DNA of 64,000 nt from NCBI GenBank assembly GCA_963711455.1, contig CAVQEH010000006.1, forward strand, positions 1,116,001 to 1,180,000, given 5' to 3'. Every line of letters begins with the position of its first letter. Positions within the stretch are counted from its first letter, which is position 1. The notes under the pieces were generated by a model that made no database searches, was not told the DNA's origin, and saw nothing but the letters and a program-made list of their open reading frames with translations. The stretch comes from DATFVA01 sp963711455. Its GTDB lineage: Bacteria; Bacteroidota; Ignavibacteria; Ignavibacteriales; Ignavibacteriaceae. Shown here one piece after another: positions 25,879 to 35,234 of this stretch. Position numbers and translations under genes: made by a program.

Positions 25879-27198
25879 TTATTCCGAAGGTTGTTTTTCT
25901 ACCAGAATTTTCATGATTCTTTTTTTAAGTACTTCTTTAACTGTAAATCTATGATTTTCCATTTCAAAAGAATATCCTTCTTTTGGGATATGACCTGCAT
26001 AATTTAACACAAGTCCGGCAATAGTTTCATAATCCTCATTCTCCGGCTGAATATTAGTGTTCAGCAATTCATTCAATTCATCAATAGATAATTTACCCAA
26101 AACCATATAGCTGTTATCATTAATCTTTTGTACAGGGTTTTCCTCCCTGTCATATTCATCACGTATTTCACCGATTATTTCTTCAATAATATCCTCGAGG
26201 GTAATAAGTCCTGCAGTACCGCCATATTCATCTACAACAATAGAAATGTGCAGCTTTTTTTCCTGAAGCTCCTGCATCAAAGTACTAATCAACTTTGTCT
26301 GCGGAATGAAGAGTGCTTTTCGGGCAATCTTTTCTAAAGAAAATTGTTTACGTAAATCGACATTCTGGATGTAAGGTAAAAGATCCTTCGCATAAACAAC
26401 GCCGATAATATTATCCAACCCGTTTTTATAAAGCGGCAGCCTGCTGTGCCCCGATTGCACAATAATCTGAAGAAGCTCATTAAAATCAGTATCGGAAGAA
26501 ACAGCAATCATATCCACGCGGGGCGTCATTACTTCGTGTGCAGCAACTGTTCTGAAACTGACAATGCTGTTTATTAAACCGTGCTCTTCTTCAATTATAG
26601 TTCCCCTTTCATGGCTAAGGTTTGCTAATTCTGCAAGCTCTTCCGGAAGAATCGCCGACTTTGTCTTATCAATTTTTATATGGGATACAGCAGATTTTAT
26701 AATTTCAGTAAGGGTTTCGGCAACAGGATAAATAATAACATTAACCCAGTAGAGAGGAATGCTTACTAACTTTGCAAATTTAAGTGGGTTTTTACTTGCC
26801 CAGACTTTGGGTGTTAATTCACAAAAAAGAACTATAAGTATGGTAAGAAGAATTATCTGGATGGTTAAGGCTAAATCATGGGGAAAATTGAATTGAGCAG
26901 CTATATCAAGGGTAAGCAAAACAGCAATTATAGATGCTGCCACATTTACAACAGTATTACCGATAAGTATTGTTATCAGAAGTCTCCTTGGAAATTCCAG
27001 AAGAAGCAATAAATACCTGTTCGTTACAGATATTTTTTTCCCTGATGTACTACTTTTTAGGTTTCTTCTGTTTAAAGAAAAAAGAGCAACTTCCGAACCT
27101 GAAAAAAAAGCTGAGAATATGAAAAGGATAAAAAGATAAACAATCTTAATCTGCCAGCCACCATCCAAGTATTGATTTATTCCTGCAAAGTTATACAA
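25879..27198 (-). CDS. Hemolysin C/CorC-type CBS protein (CNNM domain; GldE-like)
   Basis: 439 residues. The N-terminal CNNM/DUF21 membrane domain (about 15-200) has several transmembrane helices and 'FFSGSEVALFSLNRRNL', the family signature. Two CBS domains follow at about 220-345 ('VMTPRVDMIAVSSDTDFNELL', 'HISIVVDEYGGTAGLITLEDI'). A C-terminal CorC_HlyC transporter-associated domain is at about 360-430. Such proteins are linked to magnesium/cobalt homeostasis; in Bacteroidetes the nearest named relative is GldE, a gliding-motility accessory protein. It lies just downstream of ssb, an order I recall from Bacteroidetes. Confidence 0.92.
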   Translation of the reverse strand: MYNFAGINQYLDGGWQIKIVYLFILFIFSAFFSGSEVALFSLNRRNLKSSTSGKKISVTNRYLLLLLEFPRRLLITILIGNTVVNVAASIIAVLLTLDIAAQFNFPHDLALTIQIILLTILIVLFCELTPKVWASKNPLKFAKLVSIPLYWVNVIIYPVAETLTEIIKSAVSHIKIDKTKSAILPEELAELANLSHERGTIIEEEHGLINSIVSFRTVAAHEVMTPRVDMIAVSSDTDFNELLQIIVQSGHSRLPLYKNGLDNIIGVVYAKDLLPYIQNVDLRKQFSLEKIARKALFIPQTKLISTLMQELQEKKLHISIVVDEYGGTAGLITLEDIIEEIIGEIRDEYDREENPVQKINDNSYMVLGKLSIDELNELLNTNIQPENEDYETIAGLVLNYAGHIPKEGYSFEMENHRFTVKEVLKKRIMKILVEKQPSE

Positions 27199-27204
27199 TC
27201 TTTT

Positions 27205-27624
27205 TTAAAACGGTAAATCAGCATTTTCATCAGTTTCAACTGGGGGTTCAGATTCCACGGATTCTTCACCTCCGCTGACAGAACCTTCACCACCAGAAGC
27301 TTCAAGAGGAATAAGCTTTTCAGCAATTACATCTGTAAAATATCTTTTAACTCCATCCTTATCAGTATAATCTCTTTTTGAAATCCTTCCCTCGATATAA
27401 AACTTCTTTCCTTTTTTAAGATTCTCCTTCATAAAATCGGAAAGATTGAAACTAACAACATTATGCCAGGTAGTTTCATTAACCCAGTTACCATCTTTAC
27501 CTTTGTAACTTGACGTAGTTGCCATAGTAAAGCTGGTGACCGAAACATTATTGGTGGTAAACCTGGTTTCACAATCTTTGCCAAGATTACCAATCAACAT
27601 AATTTTATTTAATGAAAAAGCCAT
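27205..27624 (-). CDS. ssb: Single-stranded DNA-binding protein
   Basis: 139 residues. The OB-fold (1-105) starts 'MAFSLNKIMLIGNLGKDCE' and contains 'TWHNVVSFNLSDFMKENLKKG' and 'KFYIEGRISKRDYTDKDG'. The flexible linker and acidic tip 'TDENADLPF' form the partner-binding tail of bacterial SSB. It binds ssDNA as a tetramer and recruits repair and replication proteins. A 158-base gap lies upstream, so it likely has its own promoter there. Confidence 0.96.
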   Translation of the reverse strand: MAFSLNKIMLIGNLGKDCETRFTTNNVSVTSFTMATTSSYKGKDGNWVNETTWHNVVSFNLSDFMKENLKKGKKFYIEGRISKRDYTDKDGVKRYFTDVIAEKLIPLEASGGEGSVSGGEESVESEPPVETDENADLPF

Positions 27625-27751
27625 TTTTAAGTACTCCCTGTATGATTATCACTCGAATTTAATAATTGTTTTATATAAAAACTATTTTTCTAAAAAAATA
27701 ATCTATGGAAATGTACGGATAATATAAATTTGCGTGCAAATAATATATCAA

Positions 27752-27778
27752 TTAAAAAGGCTGCCCGTAAGCAGCCTT
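27752..27778 (-). terminator. Rho-independent terminator after the SPOR lipoprotein gene
   Basis: On the minus strand the sequence is AAGGCTGC, a six-base loop, GCAGCCTT and then TTTTTAA. The 8-bp perfect stem with a following T-run lies 5 bases after the SPOR gene stop. It separates the SPOR gene from ssb. Confidence 0.85.
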
Positions 27779-27782
27779 AAGC

Positions 27783-28202
27783 TTATTTATAGATAGTTAA
27801 AATCCAGGCATCCCTAAATTTTTCATTTTTCCAAAGATTGTTTCTTACCTTTTCAGCTTCATCCCGGGAAGTATAATAATCAGAAAGTTGAACCACATAC
27901 AGATTGTTCTGTTTACTAAAAGATATTTTAACATTGAAGGGTAATTTGCTTTTACTTTCTTCAGCAAAAGTTTCAGCTCTTTCTTTTGTAGTAAATGCTC
28001 CAATCTGAACAACGTAATATGTCATACCCATATCGGGGTATTCAAGAACCGGGATGTTATCGCTATCAGCATCCGATTTAGAATCGAATACATAAATGCT
28101 ATCCTTATCCGTACCATTATTTCCGGTTTGCTGTGAAGATGAACAACCTGTTAAATAAATTAAAAGAATAAATGCTGCAAAGCCTGGTAAACTTTTCATC
28201 AT
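27783..28202 (-). CDS. SPOR-domain lipoprotein
   Basis: 139 residues. A lipoprotein signal with lipobox 'IYLTGCSSS' (cysteine about 20) is followed by a short linker and a SPOR domain at about 60-139 ('YYVVQIGAFTTKERAETFAEE', 'LYVVQLSDYYTSRDEAEKV'). SPOR domains bind denuded septal glycan strands, so a role in cell division or envelope organisation is likely. It is followed by a strong terminator. Confidence 0.9.
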   Translation of the reverse strand: MMKSLPGFAAFILLIYLTGCSSSQQTGNNGTDKDSIYVFDSKSDADSDNIPVLEYPDMGMTYYVVQIGAFTTKERAETFAEESKSKLPFNVKISFSKQNNLYVVQLSDYYTSRDEAEKVRNNLWKNEKFRDAWILTIYK

Positions 28203-28226
28203 TGCTTAATCTTTCATCGGCCTGAG

Positions 28227-29618
28227 TTAAAACAATATATTTTTATATGCAGCAGGATCTAAATAAGCTCCCTTGCTGAACAAATTAATAGGTATTGTTT
28301 TTGCAAATGACAAGCTTCCCGGAATATTTGCTATATCGACAAGATCATAATTTGCGTTGAACTTATTGTTTATGACTTTCAGAAATTCATTTGCCACAAT
28401 TGCGTATCCCTGTGCAGTAGGATGAACACCATCCAGACTGAATAATCCTCCTAAGACAAATGTTGTTGAGAACATTATACCATCAAAATCAGTTCCGCCT
28501 GTGGCATCGGATGCCCTGATGTTATTAAAGAAAGTATTTATATCTACAAGTGCAAACTGAGAGGGATATTTATTTACAGCAGCAGCAATAGATTGATTGA
28601 AAGCATAAGTGTATTGAGCCGCCGTCTGGATTTCTGTATCATCAAGAATCAGAGCATTTGGAATCGGGTTTGCGGGGTCGGCTCCAAATGGTTTAGTTGT
28701 ATCAACTCCAAAAAGTGCGGGAGGCAAATTATTATCTGCGTAAAATTTACCGCTAGGATGTCCAAAATAAGCGAGATAAGATTGAGACACCAATGTAAGC
28801 AGCAATGAATAATCTGTTAATTGTGAAGGTGTTCCAATCGTCGGTTGAGAATTATGATTTTGATAAATAAATGCCGGAACACTATTAGCATTTAAAAGCT
28901 GTGCAAAACCAGGTCCAACAGTTGTAAAGAAAGGAATAGCCGTAACATCAGGAATATTTGCAACAACAACTTTTGCACCTGTTGCGGCAAGTCCGTCTGC
29001 CAACAAACCATAAAGATAACCAAAAGTTTGTGTGGGAGTTGGCTCAGAAGGATTAAAACCACCGCTTGTTGCAAATCCTAAAACGTCATTATTCCCTATC
29101 CATAATGTTATCATCGTTGGTTGAAGTGCTGTAGCCTGCGCAAATTGAGTTCCTTGACCTTGTAAGATAATGTCTATAAAAGGACTATGAGAATATGACC
29201 CTGCAGTGTTCGTTGAACTCATAACATCAGCAAGTACAATTCCTGGAATTCCTAAATTATTATAAGGACCCGTGTTCAGCAGTGCGCCACCAATCGGAGA
29301 TTCCTGTTCTGTTACAAAAGGACTAAGTGAGACAACTTTAATCTGTCCACCAATACCCGGATCAGAAATTAATGGCTGGACAAAAGGAGTATTTACCTGC
29401 TGTGAAATTAAATTTCCAAATGAATACTGCTGTGCACTTTCAAACAATGCACTTGATTCATACCCTGCTGTTAAGCTGTTCCCTATCGATACAAATCTTG
29501 AGAAATCCACCTGACCGCTTACAGGTTTTGGCCCGGTTAAATCTGTTCTGTTTTTACAACCAAAGAACATCATTAACGGTAAAAGGATTACCAGCAATAT
29601 TTTGATATGATTTTTCAT
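28227..29618 (-). CDS. SGNH/GDSL-family lipase or esterase, lipoprotein
   Basis: 463 residues with a lipoprotein signal ('LPLMMFFGCKNRTD'). The SGNH blocks are visible: block I as 'VSIGNSLTAGYESS' (GNSL instead of GDSL, nucleophile serine kept), block III as 'LWIGNNDVLG' (GxND), and block V as 'DGVHPTAQGYAIVANEF' (D and H of the triad). A secreted or outer-membrane-bound esterase is expected; the substrate is unknown. It is directly downstream (18 bases) of a FadL-type channel. That pairing is suggestive of lipid or fatty-acid use: an esterase releasing acyl chains and a channel importing them. Confidence 0.88.
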   Translation of the reverse strand: MKNHIKILLVILLPLMMFFGCKNRTDLTGPKPVSGQVDFSRFVSIGNSLTAGYESSALFESAQQYSFGNLISQQVNTPFVQPLISDPGIGGQIKVVSLSPFVTEQESPIGGALLNTGPYNNLGIPGIVLADVMSSTNTAGSYSHSPFIDIILQGQGTQFAQATALQPTMITLWIGNNDVLGFATSGGFNPSEPTPTQTFGYLYGLLADGLAATGAKVVVANIPDVTAIPFFTTVGPGFAQLLNANSVPAFIYQNHNSQPTIGTPSQLTDYSLLLTLVSQSYLAYFGHPSGKFYADNNLPPALFGVDTTKPFGADPANPIPNALILDDTEIQTAAQYTYAFNQSIAAAVNKYPSQFALVDINTFFNNIRASDATGGTDFDGIMFSTTFVLGGLFSLDGVHPTAQGYAIVANEFLKVINNKFNANYDLVDIANIPGSLSFAKTIPINLFSKGAYLDPAAYKNILF

Positions 29619-29636
29619 TTTATATCCTTCTCTTTC

Positions 29637-30848
29637 TTAAAAACCAAATGATAAACTTAATGCACCGATATTAGCATCTGAATTATATACGCCATTGAAA
29701 TAATCTGTAGAATTATTAACATTGACCTGGCTGGCTCCGATATGCAAATAAGATGCACTTAATCCAAGATTTTCTATAATCTTATACTCAAAGCCAATAC
29801 TTAATCCAAATCTGTTTGCATCCGGTAATGACGGGTTAAGAAATTGAGGCTTTACAGGACTTTTGTCAAAATAAATTCCGGCCATTGCCTCAAATTGTTC
29901 ATTAAATTTATATTCCCCGCCTAACCTTACGATATACGAATCATCATATAATCTCGGACTGGCTAAATCAGGAACATTTGTGAAATCAATTATTAATGAA
30001 TCATAACTTGACCATCCTACATACTGGAAATCAGCACTTACTTTAAACTCTGGCATTACATCATATGCAATTCCAAATGCAAGATTCATTGGTGTAGTTA
30101 ATTTTGCAGTAATATCACCCTCCGGCAATTGGTCGGCTAACAATGGGGCACCGGTTGATGTAGCCGTTCCTTTAAAGTCATATTTTATCTGGCTGTGAAA
30201 AGAAACGCCAAACGATAAAGTTTCAATTGGTTTATACATTAATCCTAAATTGTAACCATAAGCTGCTTTATCATCTCCTTTTAATTGAACAAATGCATCA
30301 CCTTCAAAAGGCGCCTGTGAATTTTTCCTTGTTATTTCTACATTTGCAAAACTGTAAACGAAAGCAGCACTAAGAGATAATTCATTTGTTAAACGGTAAG
30401 CAAACACCGGGGAAATTGTAAAGACCATTAAACTTGTTTTTAGTGCCAGATATTTTCCAACCCAATCATCATCCCATTGAGTGCCCAATCCGAATGGAGT
30501 AGTAAATCCTAAACCAACCGCGAAATCATTGCCGATTCTTTGCGAAGCAAAAAAGTGAACCGGAAAGAAAGTCTGGCTCTGAGTTTTATATTCAGTTATT
30601 TGCGGTGCCACTCCGCGAAATGAAGAAGCCGGCGCTATAAGAGTTGAGCCGAGAATAAAATTTGTTCCCCAAAGCTGGGTTAGTCCCGCACCATTCCAAT
30701 AAATGGCACTCGGATCATTGGCAACGGCAGTAAAAGCGCCCCCCATTGCCATGGCCTTTGCCCCATGTTCATTCAATTGAAATCCTCCCGCAAAAACCTG
30801 GCTATAGCACAGGAAGATTGTAAAAATAGCACTAATTATTTTTTTCAA
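29637..30848 (-). CDS. OmpP1/FadL-family outer-membrane transport protein
   Basis: 403 residues with a signal peptide ('IISAIFTIFLCYSQVFAGG'). The mature N-terminus 'GGFQLNEHGAKAMAMGGAFTA' followed by 'NDPSAIYWNGAGL' is the FadL hallmark (hatch region), and the rest is a 14-strand-type barrel. It would carry long-chain fatty acids or other hydrophobic compounds across the outer membrane. It sits next to the GDSL-like lipoprotein and downstream of biotin carboxylase genes. Confidence 0.92.
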   Translation of the reverse strand: MKKIISAIFTIFLCYSQVFAGGFQLNEHGAKAMAMGGAFTAVANDPSAIYWNGAGLTQLWGTNFILGSTLIAPASSFRGVAPQITEYKTQSQTFFPVHFFASQRIGNDFAVGLGFTTPFGLGTQWDDDWVGKYLALKTSLMVFTISPVFAYRLTNELSLSAAFVYSFANVEITRKNSQAPFEGDAFVQLKGDDKAAYGYNLGLMYKPIETLSFGVSFHSQIKYDFKGTATSTGAPLLADQLPEGDITAKLTTPMNLAFGIAYDVMPEFKVSADFQYVGWSSYDSLIIDFTNVPDLASPRLYDDSYIVRLGGEYKFNEQFEAMAGIYFDKSPVKPQFLNPSLPDANRFGLSIGFEYKIIENLGLSASYLHIGASQVNVNNSTDYFNGVYNSDANIGALSLSFGF

Positions 30849-30899
30849 GGTTCCACCTATTATTATATTGTTAGTTAGTGTTTGGCAAGTTCATTTTCG

Positions 30900-31400
30900 T
30901 TATTCAACTGAAAAAAGAATAGCTCCTTTTTCAACCGGATTATTTTCCTTTACTTTAATTTCCTTTATCAAACCGGAGAAAGGAGTTTTTATATCATTTT
31001 CCATTTTCATCGCTTCTAAAATAACTATTGAATCACCCTTTTGCACTTTATCCCCGGTATTTTTTTTAATTTTTAAAATCATTCCGGGCATAGGAGCTTT
31101 AACCTCCATCTTATGCTTTATATCTGAGGATTTCTCAATTAGGCTTGAAGCTCTTTCCTGCAGCCCGGTTCTCACAACAGCTTCAACAACTTTTCCATTG
31201 ACAAATAATGAATACTGTTCGCTATCAATTTTATCTGCTGATATTTCGTAAAACTTGTTATCAATTCTCATTACAAAATCATTTTCCCCCAATTCTATAA
31301 TCTCGTAATGATAATTTTTCCCATCAAGGGTTACCTCAGAATTATTACTTAATGTTACTTCCTTTTTTTTATTATTGATTGTTACAACGTATTCATTCAT
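30900..31400 (-). CDS. Biotin carboxyl carrier protein of an acyl-CoA carboxylase
   Basis: 166 residues. The C-terminal biotinyl domain has the biotinylated lysine K132 in 'VILEAMKMENDIKTP' and the opening 'KAPMPGMILKI'. The N-terminal 85 residues are a beta-rich segment as in carrier subunits of propionyl/acetyl-CoA carboxylases or oxaloacetate decarboxylases. It overlaps the biotin carboxylase gene by 8 bases. No carboxyltransferase gene is in the window. Confidence 0.92.
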   Translation of the reverse strand: MNEYVVTINNKKKEVTLSNNSEVTLDGKNYHYEIIELGENDFVMRIDNKFYEISADKIDSEQYSLFVNGKVVEAVVRTGLQERASSLIEKSSDIKHKMEVKAPMPGMILKIKKNTGDKVQKGDSIVILEAMKMENDIKTPFSGLIKEIKVKENNPVEKGAILFSVE

Positions 31401-32877
31401 AAAGCTGTTTTACCCAGTTGTTGCCGGAAGATTTATATTGTTTACCGGAATTATTTGAATTTGAGTTCCTGTGTTTCAGAAATGAAGTAAAAACAGAAAC
31501 TGCTTCCGAAATGTGGTCATCATTTTTTACAGCCGAAAAATCAAAATCTTTTTCCAGAAAGTTAATATCGAACTCTCCATTAATAAATTTAGGATGACAG
31601 AATATTTCTCTAAGAAAAGATATGTTGGATATTACCCCGAAAATTTTGTATTCCCCTAAGGCCCTTTTCATTCTTTCAATTGCACTATTCCTGTCATTCG
31701 ACCAGCAAACAAGTTTTGCAACAAGCGGATCATAATAAATCGAGATTTCAGAACCTCTTAAAAAACCTTCATCAACTCTTACTCCCGGACCTGATGGAGA
31801 TGAGTATTCGTGCAGCTTCCCGGTTGAAGGAAGAAAATTATTATCAGGATCTTCAGCATAAATTCTACTCTCCATTGCATGACCATTAATTTTTAATTCA
31901 TCCTGCTTAAATGATAATTCATTTCCCTCAGCAATAGAAATCTGTTCTTTAACAAGATCGATGCCTGTAATCAGTTCGGTAACCGGATGTTCAACCTGGA
32001 GTCTTGTATTCATTTCAAGAAAATAAAATGATTTATTTTTATCCATAAGGAATTCAATCGTACCTGCATTATAATAATTGCAGGCTTTTGCAGCATTAAC
32101 GGCAGCTGTTGTAATTTTTTTTCTTGTTTCAGGATCAACAAATGATGACGGAGCTTCTTCAATAATTTTCTGATGCCTTCTCTGTATCGAACATTCCCTT
32201 TCGAACAGGTGAGCATAATTACCATGCTTATCGGCTATTACCTGAACTTCAATATGCTTCGGGTTTTCAATAAACTTTTCTATGTAGATTGAATCATCAC
32301 CAAATGCTTTTAATGCTTCTCTTTGTGTTGATTCAAATGCTGATTGAAATTCTTCCGCGGAATTTATTCTCCTCATTCCTTTTCCACCACCGCCAGCAGA
32401 AGCTTTAAGGAGAACAGGAAAAGTAATTTCTTTTGCAATTGAAATGCCTTCTTCAACAGAAGTAATTGCTTCAGTTGTTCCCGGGACGATAGGAACCCTG
32501 TTCTTCGCCATTAGTTGTCTTGCTGCTGTCTTGCTTCCCATCAATACGACAGATGACGACGGTGGACCGATAAAAATTAAACCTGAGTCCTCAATCATCT
32601 TAATAAACTCTGCATTTTCCGAGAAGAAACCATAGCCAGGGTGAACTGCATCGGCTCCGGATTCTATTGCTGTTTTAAGAATTTTTTCTTTATTCAGATA
32701 TGATTCAGATGATTGTGATGGACCTATAAAATATGATTCATCTGCAAGACGAGTATGCAATGAAGTTTTATCTGCTTCCGAATAAACGGCAACTGATTGA
32801 ATCCCCAATTCTTTACAAGCCCTTATAACACGAACCGCAATCTCTCCCCTGTTAGCTATAAGTAATTTTTTAATCAA
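31393..32877 (-). CDS. accC: Biotin carboxylase subunit (acetyl/propionyl-CoA carboxylase)
   Basis: 494 residues, from 'KKLLIANRGEIAVRVIRACKE' through the ATP-grasp lid 'LKASAGGGGKGMRR', the catalytic 'EMNTRLQVEHPVTELITG' and 'GHAMESRIYAEDP'. The reaction is ATP-dependent carboxylation of biotin on the carrier. The length is somewhat above plain AccC (about 450) because of a tail of about 40 residues rich in Asn/Ser. Its pairing with a distinct carrier suggests an acyl-CoA carboxylase (propionyl- or methylcrotonyl-type) as likely as the fatty-acid enzyme, so the symbol is provisional. Confidence 0.93.
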   Translation of the reverse strand: MIKKLLIANRGEIAVRVIRACKELGIQSVAVYSEADKTSLHTRLADESYFIGPSQSSESYLNKEKILKTAIESGADAVHPGYGFFSENAEFIKMIEDSGLIFIGPPSSSVVLMGSKTAARQLMAKNRVPIVPGTTEAITSVEEGISIAKEITFPVLLKASAGGGGKGMRRINSAEEFQSAFESTQREALKAFGDDSIYIEKFIENPKHIEVQVIADKHGNYAHLFERECSIQRRHQKIIEEAPSSFVDPETRKKITTAAVNAAKACNYYNAGTIEFLMDKNKSFYFLEMNTRLQVEHPVTELITGIDLVKEQISIAEGNELSFKQDELKINGHAMESRIYAEDPDNNFLPSTGKLHEYSSPSGPGVRVDEGFLRGSEISIYYDPLVAKLVCWSNDRNSAIERMKRALGEYKIFGVISNISFLREIFCHPKFINGEFDINFLEKDFDFSAVKNDDHISEAVSVFTSFLKHRNSNSNNSGKQYKSSGNNWVKQLYE

Positions 32878-32885
32878 GATAGTAC

Positions 32886-35234
32886 CTACTTAAATTCTGC
32901 AATTGTAATACCGTCGCCCCCGTTTTGAATCGGAGCAAAATGAAACGAATTAACTTTTTCATATTCTTTTAAAATATGCTGAACCATTTCCTTTAAAACT
33001 CCGGTTCCTTTTCCATGAAGGATTTCAACTCTATCCAATCCCGATGAATATGCACCATCTAAAAACTTCAGCACCTCAAATTCGGCTTGTTCGGGTTTCT
33101 CACCCCGAATATCAATCCGTACCTGCTGTCCTGAAGTATCAAATGAATAAGAACTATATCCCGATTCTGATTTCTTTTCCTTCTTTGCAGGAACAAGCTC
33201 ATCGGTATCTATTTTCATTTTCAGGTTTCCGCTGAGAATTGTAGCTTTCTTTTTATCGGTTGAAAGCTTAATAATTTCGCCCGAAGTATTGGTATTTCTA
33301 ACAGCTACAAAATCTCCGGTCTTAAAATCAAATATTTCTTCCTTTTTATCAACCTGTTCTGTAAATAATTCTTTATTGCTGGCTTTAAGCTCTTTTACAA
33401 TTTCCTGTGAAGATTTGATGATATCTTTTCTTGCATTTGATTCTTTAAGAGATTTTATGACCTCCTCAATTTTTTTATTAACACCTTTAAGATATTCATC
33501 GGCTTCTCTTTTTGCTTTCTTAAGTATCTCTCTTTTTTCCTTATTCAACTGATCGATATTATTTTTGTATAAATTTGACAAGCCAATGAGCCTTGTATTT
33601 TCTATTTCAGATTTCTTCAGCTTATTTTCAAGCTCACGGGATTTGGTTTCAATATCAACAAGAAATTTTTCGATATTATGTTTTGTGGTATCAAGATTTT
33701 CTTTAGCTACGTTTAAGAATTTATCATCAAATCCAATCCTTTTTGCAATCTCAAATGCATAGCTTGAACCCGGTATTCCCTGCTTAAAAAAATAAGTTGG
33801 TCGAAGATTAGCAGTATCAAATTCCATTGCCGCATTCTGGAACCCGGTTATATCATTTGCGATTAACTTAAGGCTTCCGTGATGAGTTGAAGCAAGAACG
33901 ATCGAACCTTTTTCCATTAGTAAAAGAAGAACTGCTGCAGCAAGTGCTGAACCTTCCGCAGGATCAGTGCCTGTACCTACTTCATCAAGAAGAACGAGAG
34001 AGTCTGAAGTTGCATTTTCCAGTATATCCCTGATGTTTGATAAATGTGAACTAAATGTTGACAGATCATCTTCAATTGACTGTTCGTCCCCGATATCAAC
34101 AAGAATTTTATCAAATAGATGAAAGTTTGAATCAGGATCTGCAGGAATATGAATTCCCGATAATACCATTAAAGCAAGAATCCCGATAGTTTTAAGAACC
34201 ACGGTTTTCCCGCCGGCATTTGGTCCCGTAATAATAACAATTTTCTGATTACTTATGGAAAGATTTAATGGAACCGTCCCGTCCCGTCCCATTCTTTTTA
34301 GTAAAATTGGATGTTTGCCCTGAGAGATTGTGAAAGGTTTTTTACTATCAAGTTGAGGGAAAGAGCCGATTATTTCGACAGAATATTGGGCTCTTGCAAA
34401 AATTGAATCCAACTCCGCCAATGTAGCCTGTGCAGTTTTTAGTTTACTACTTTCTTGGCCAATCAACTTTGTAAGTTCGCGAAGAAGCCTTTCTATCTCT
34501 CTCTTCTCGGCAAAGGAAAGGGAAATTATATCATTGTTCAGTTCGAGAGTTTCTTCCGGCTCAATATAAACAGTTTGCCCCGTTGATGATTCAGAATGAA
34601 TAAAACCTTTTATATGTCTTTTGTGTTCGACTTTTACAGGAATTACAATCCTGCCGTCTCTTAATGTCAGATAATCTTCTCTAACAATATCATTTTCAGA
34701 TAAAGTTTTAACCAGTTTATTAACGGATCTGATCAAATCATCACGCTTGCTGTTTATTTCTTTTTTTATCTCAGCAAGCTTTGAACTTGCATTATCCTTT
34801 ACTTCACCATTTTCGTTAATAATTTTTGTAATGTGATGTTCAAATACTTTATCTATAAATAATCCTTCAGTAAGAGAGTACAGGGAAGGAGCAATCTCAT
34901 GATAGTTCTTGAGAAATGTAAATACACTCCTTGAAATTAAAGCAAGCCTTAGGATTTCAAGTATTTTTTTGCTGTCGAGAACTGCCCCTTCAATCCGGCT
35001 TTGCGAAAGGGTTGAATCGAGATCAGGAATATATTCGAGAGGAGGAGAATTCTGAGAGATTAAAATTTCTTTAGCCTGGTTAACATATTCTCCTTCAATA
35101 TTTACCAGGTTAATATTGGCTAACGGTTTTAGTTCAGCAACTAATGATTTCCCCTTTTCTGTAACTGAATAGCGAGCGATGAACTGAAGTATCTTCTGGA
35201 ATTCTAATTTATCGAGGACCTGCTGACTAATCAT
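32886..35234 (-). CDS. mutS2: Endonuclease MutS2
   Basis: 782 residues. The ATPase carries Walker A 'GPNAGGKTVVLKTIG' at about residue 338 and 'LVLLDEVGTGTDPAEGSALA' (Walker B). A long coiled coil follows (about 510-640). A C-terminal Smr nuclease domain (about 705-782) has 'IDIRGEKPEQAE' and 'EILHGKGTGVLKEMVQ'. It lacks the mismatch-recognition domain of MutS. The family suppresses homologous recombination and acts on stalled, collided ribosomes. It overlaps cvpA by 8 bases. Confidence 0.96.
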   Translation of the reverse strand: MISQQVLDKLEFQKILQFIARYSVTEKGKSLVAELKPLANINLVNIEGEYVNQAKEILISQNSPPLEYIPDLDSTLSQSRIEGAVLDSKKILEILRLALISRSVFTFLKNYHEIAPSLYSLTEGLFIDKVFEHHITKIINENGEVKDNASSKLAEIKKEINSKRDDLIRSVNKLVKTLSENDIVREDYLTLRDGRIVIPVKVEHKRHIKGFIHSESSTGQTVYIEPEETLELNNDIISLSFAEKREIERLLRELTKLIGQESSKLKTAQATLAELDSIFARAQYSVEIIGSFPQLDSKKPFTISQGKHPILLKRMGRDGTVPLNLSISNQKIVIITGPNAGGKTVVLKTIGILALMVLSGIHIPADPDSNFHLFDKILVDIGDEQSIEDDLSTFSSHLSNIRDILENATSDSLVLLDEVGTGTDPAEGSALAAAVLLLLMEKGSIVLASTHHGSLKLIANDITGFQNAAMEFDTANLRPTYFFKQGIPGSSYAFEIAKRIGFDDKFLNVAKENLDTTKHNIEKFLVDIETKSRELENKLKKSEIENTRLIGLSNLYKNNIDQLNKEKREILKKAKREADEYLKGVNKKIEEVIKSLKESNARKDIIKSSQEIVKELKASNKELFTEQVDKKEEIFDFKTGDFVAVRNTNTSGEIIKLSTDKKKATILSGNLKMKIDTDELVPAKKEKKSESGYSSYSFDTSGQQVRIDIRGEKPEQAEFEVLKFLDGAYSSGLDRVEILHGKGTGVLKEMVQHILKEYEKVNSFHFAPIQNGGDGITIAEFK

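Noticed and set aside
25460..25954. A 164-codon open frame opposite the MCE and small anchored protein genes
   Set aside because: It is antisense to two coupled genes, with Phe/Ser-rich composition typical of reverse-strand shadows.
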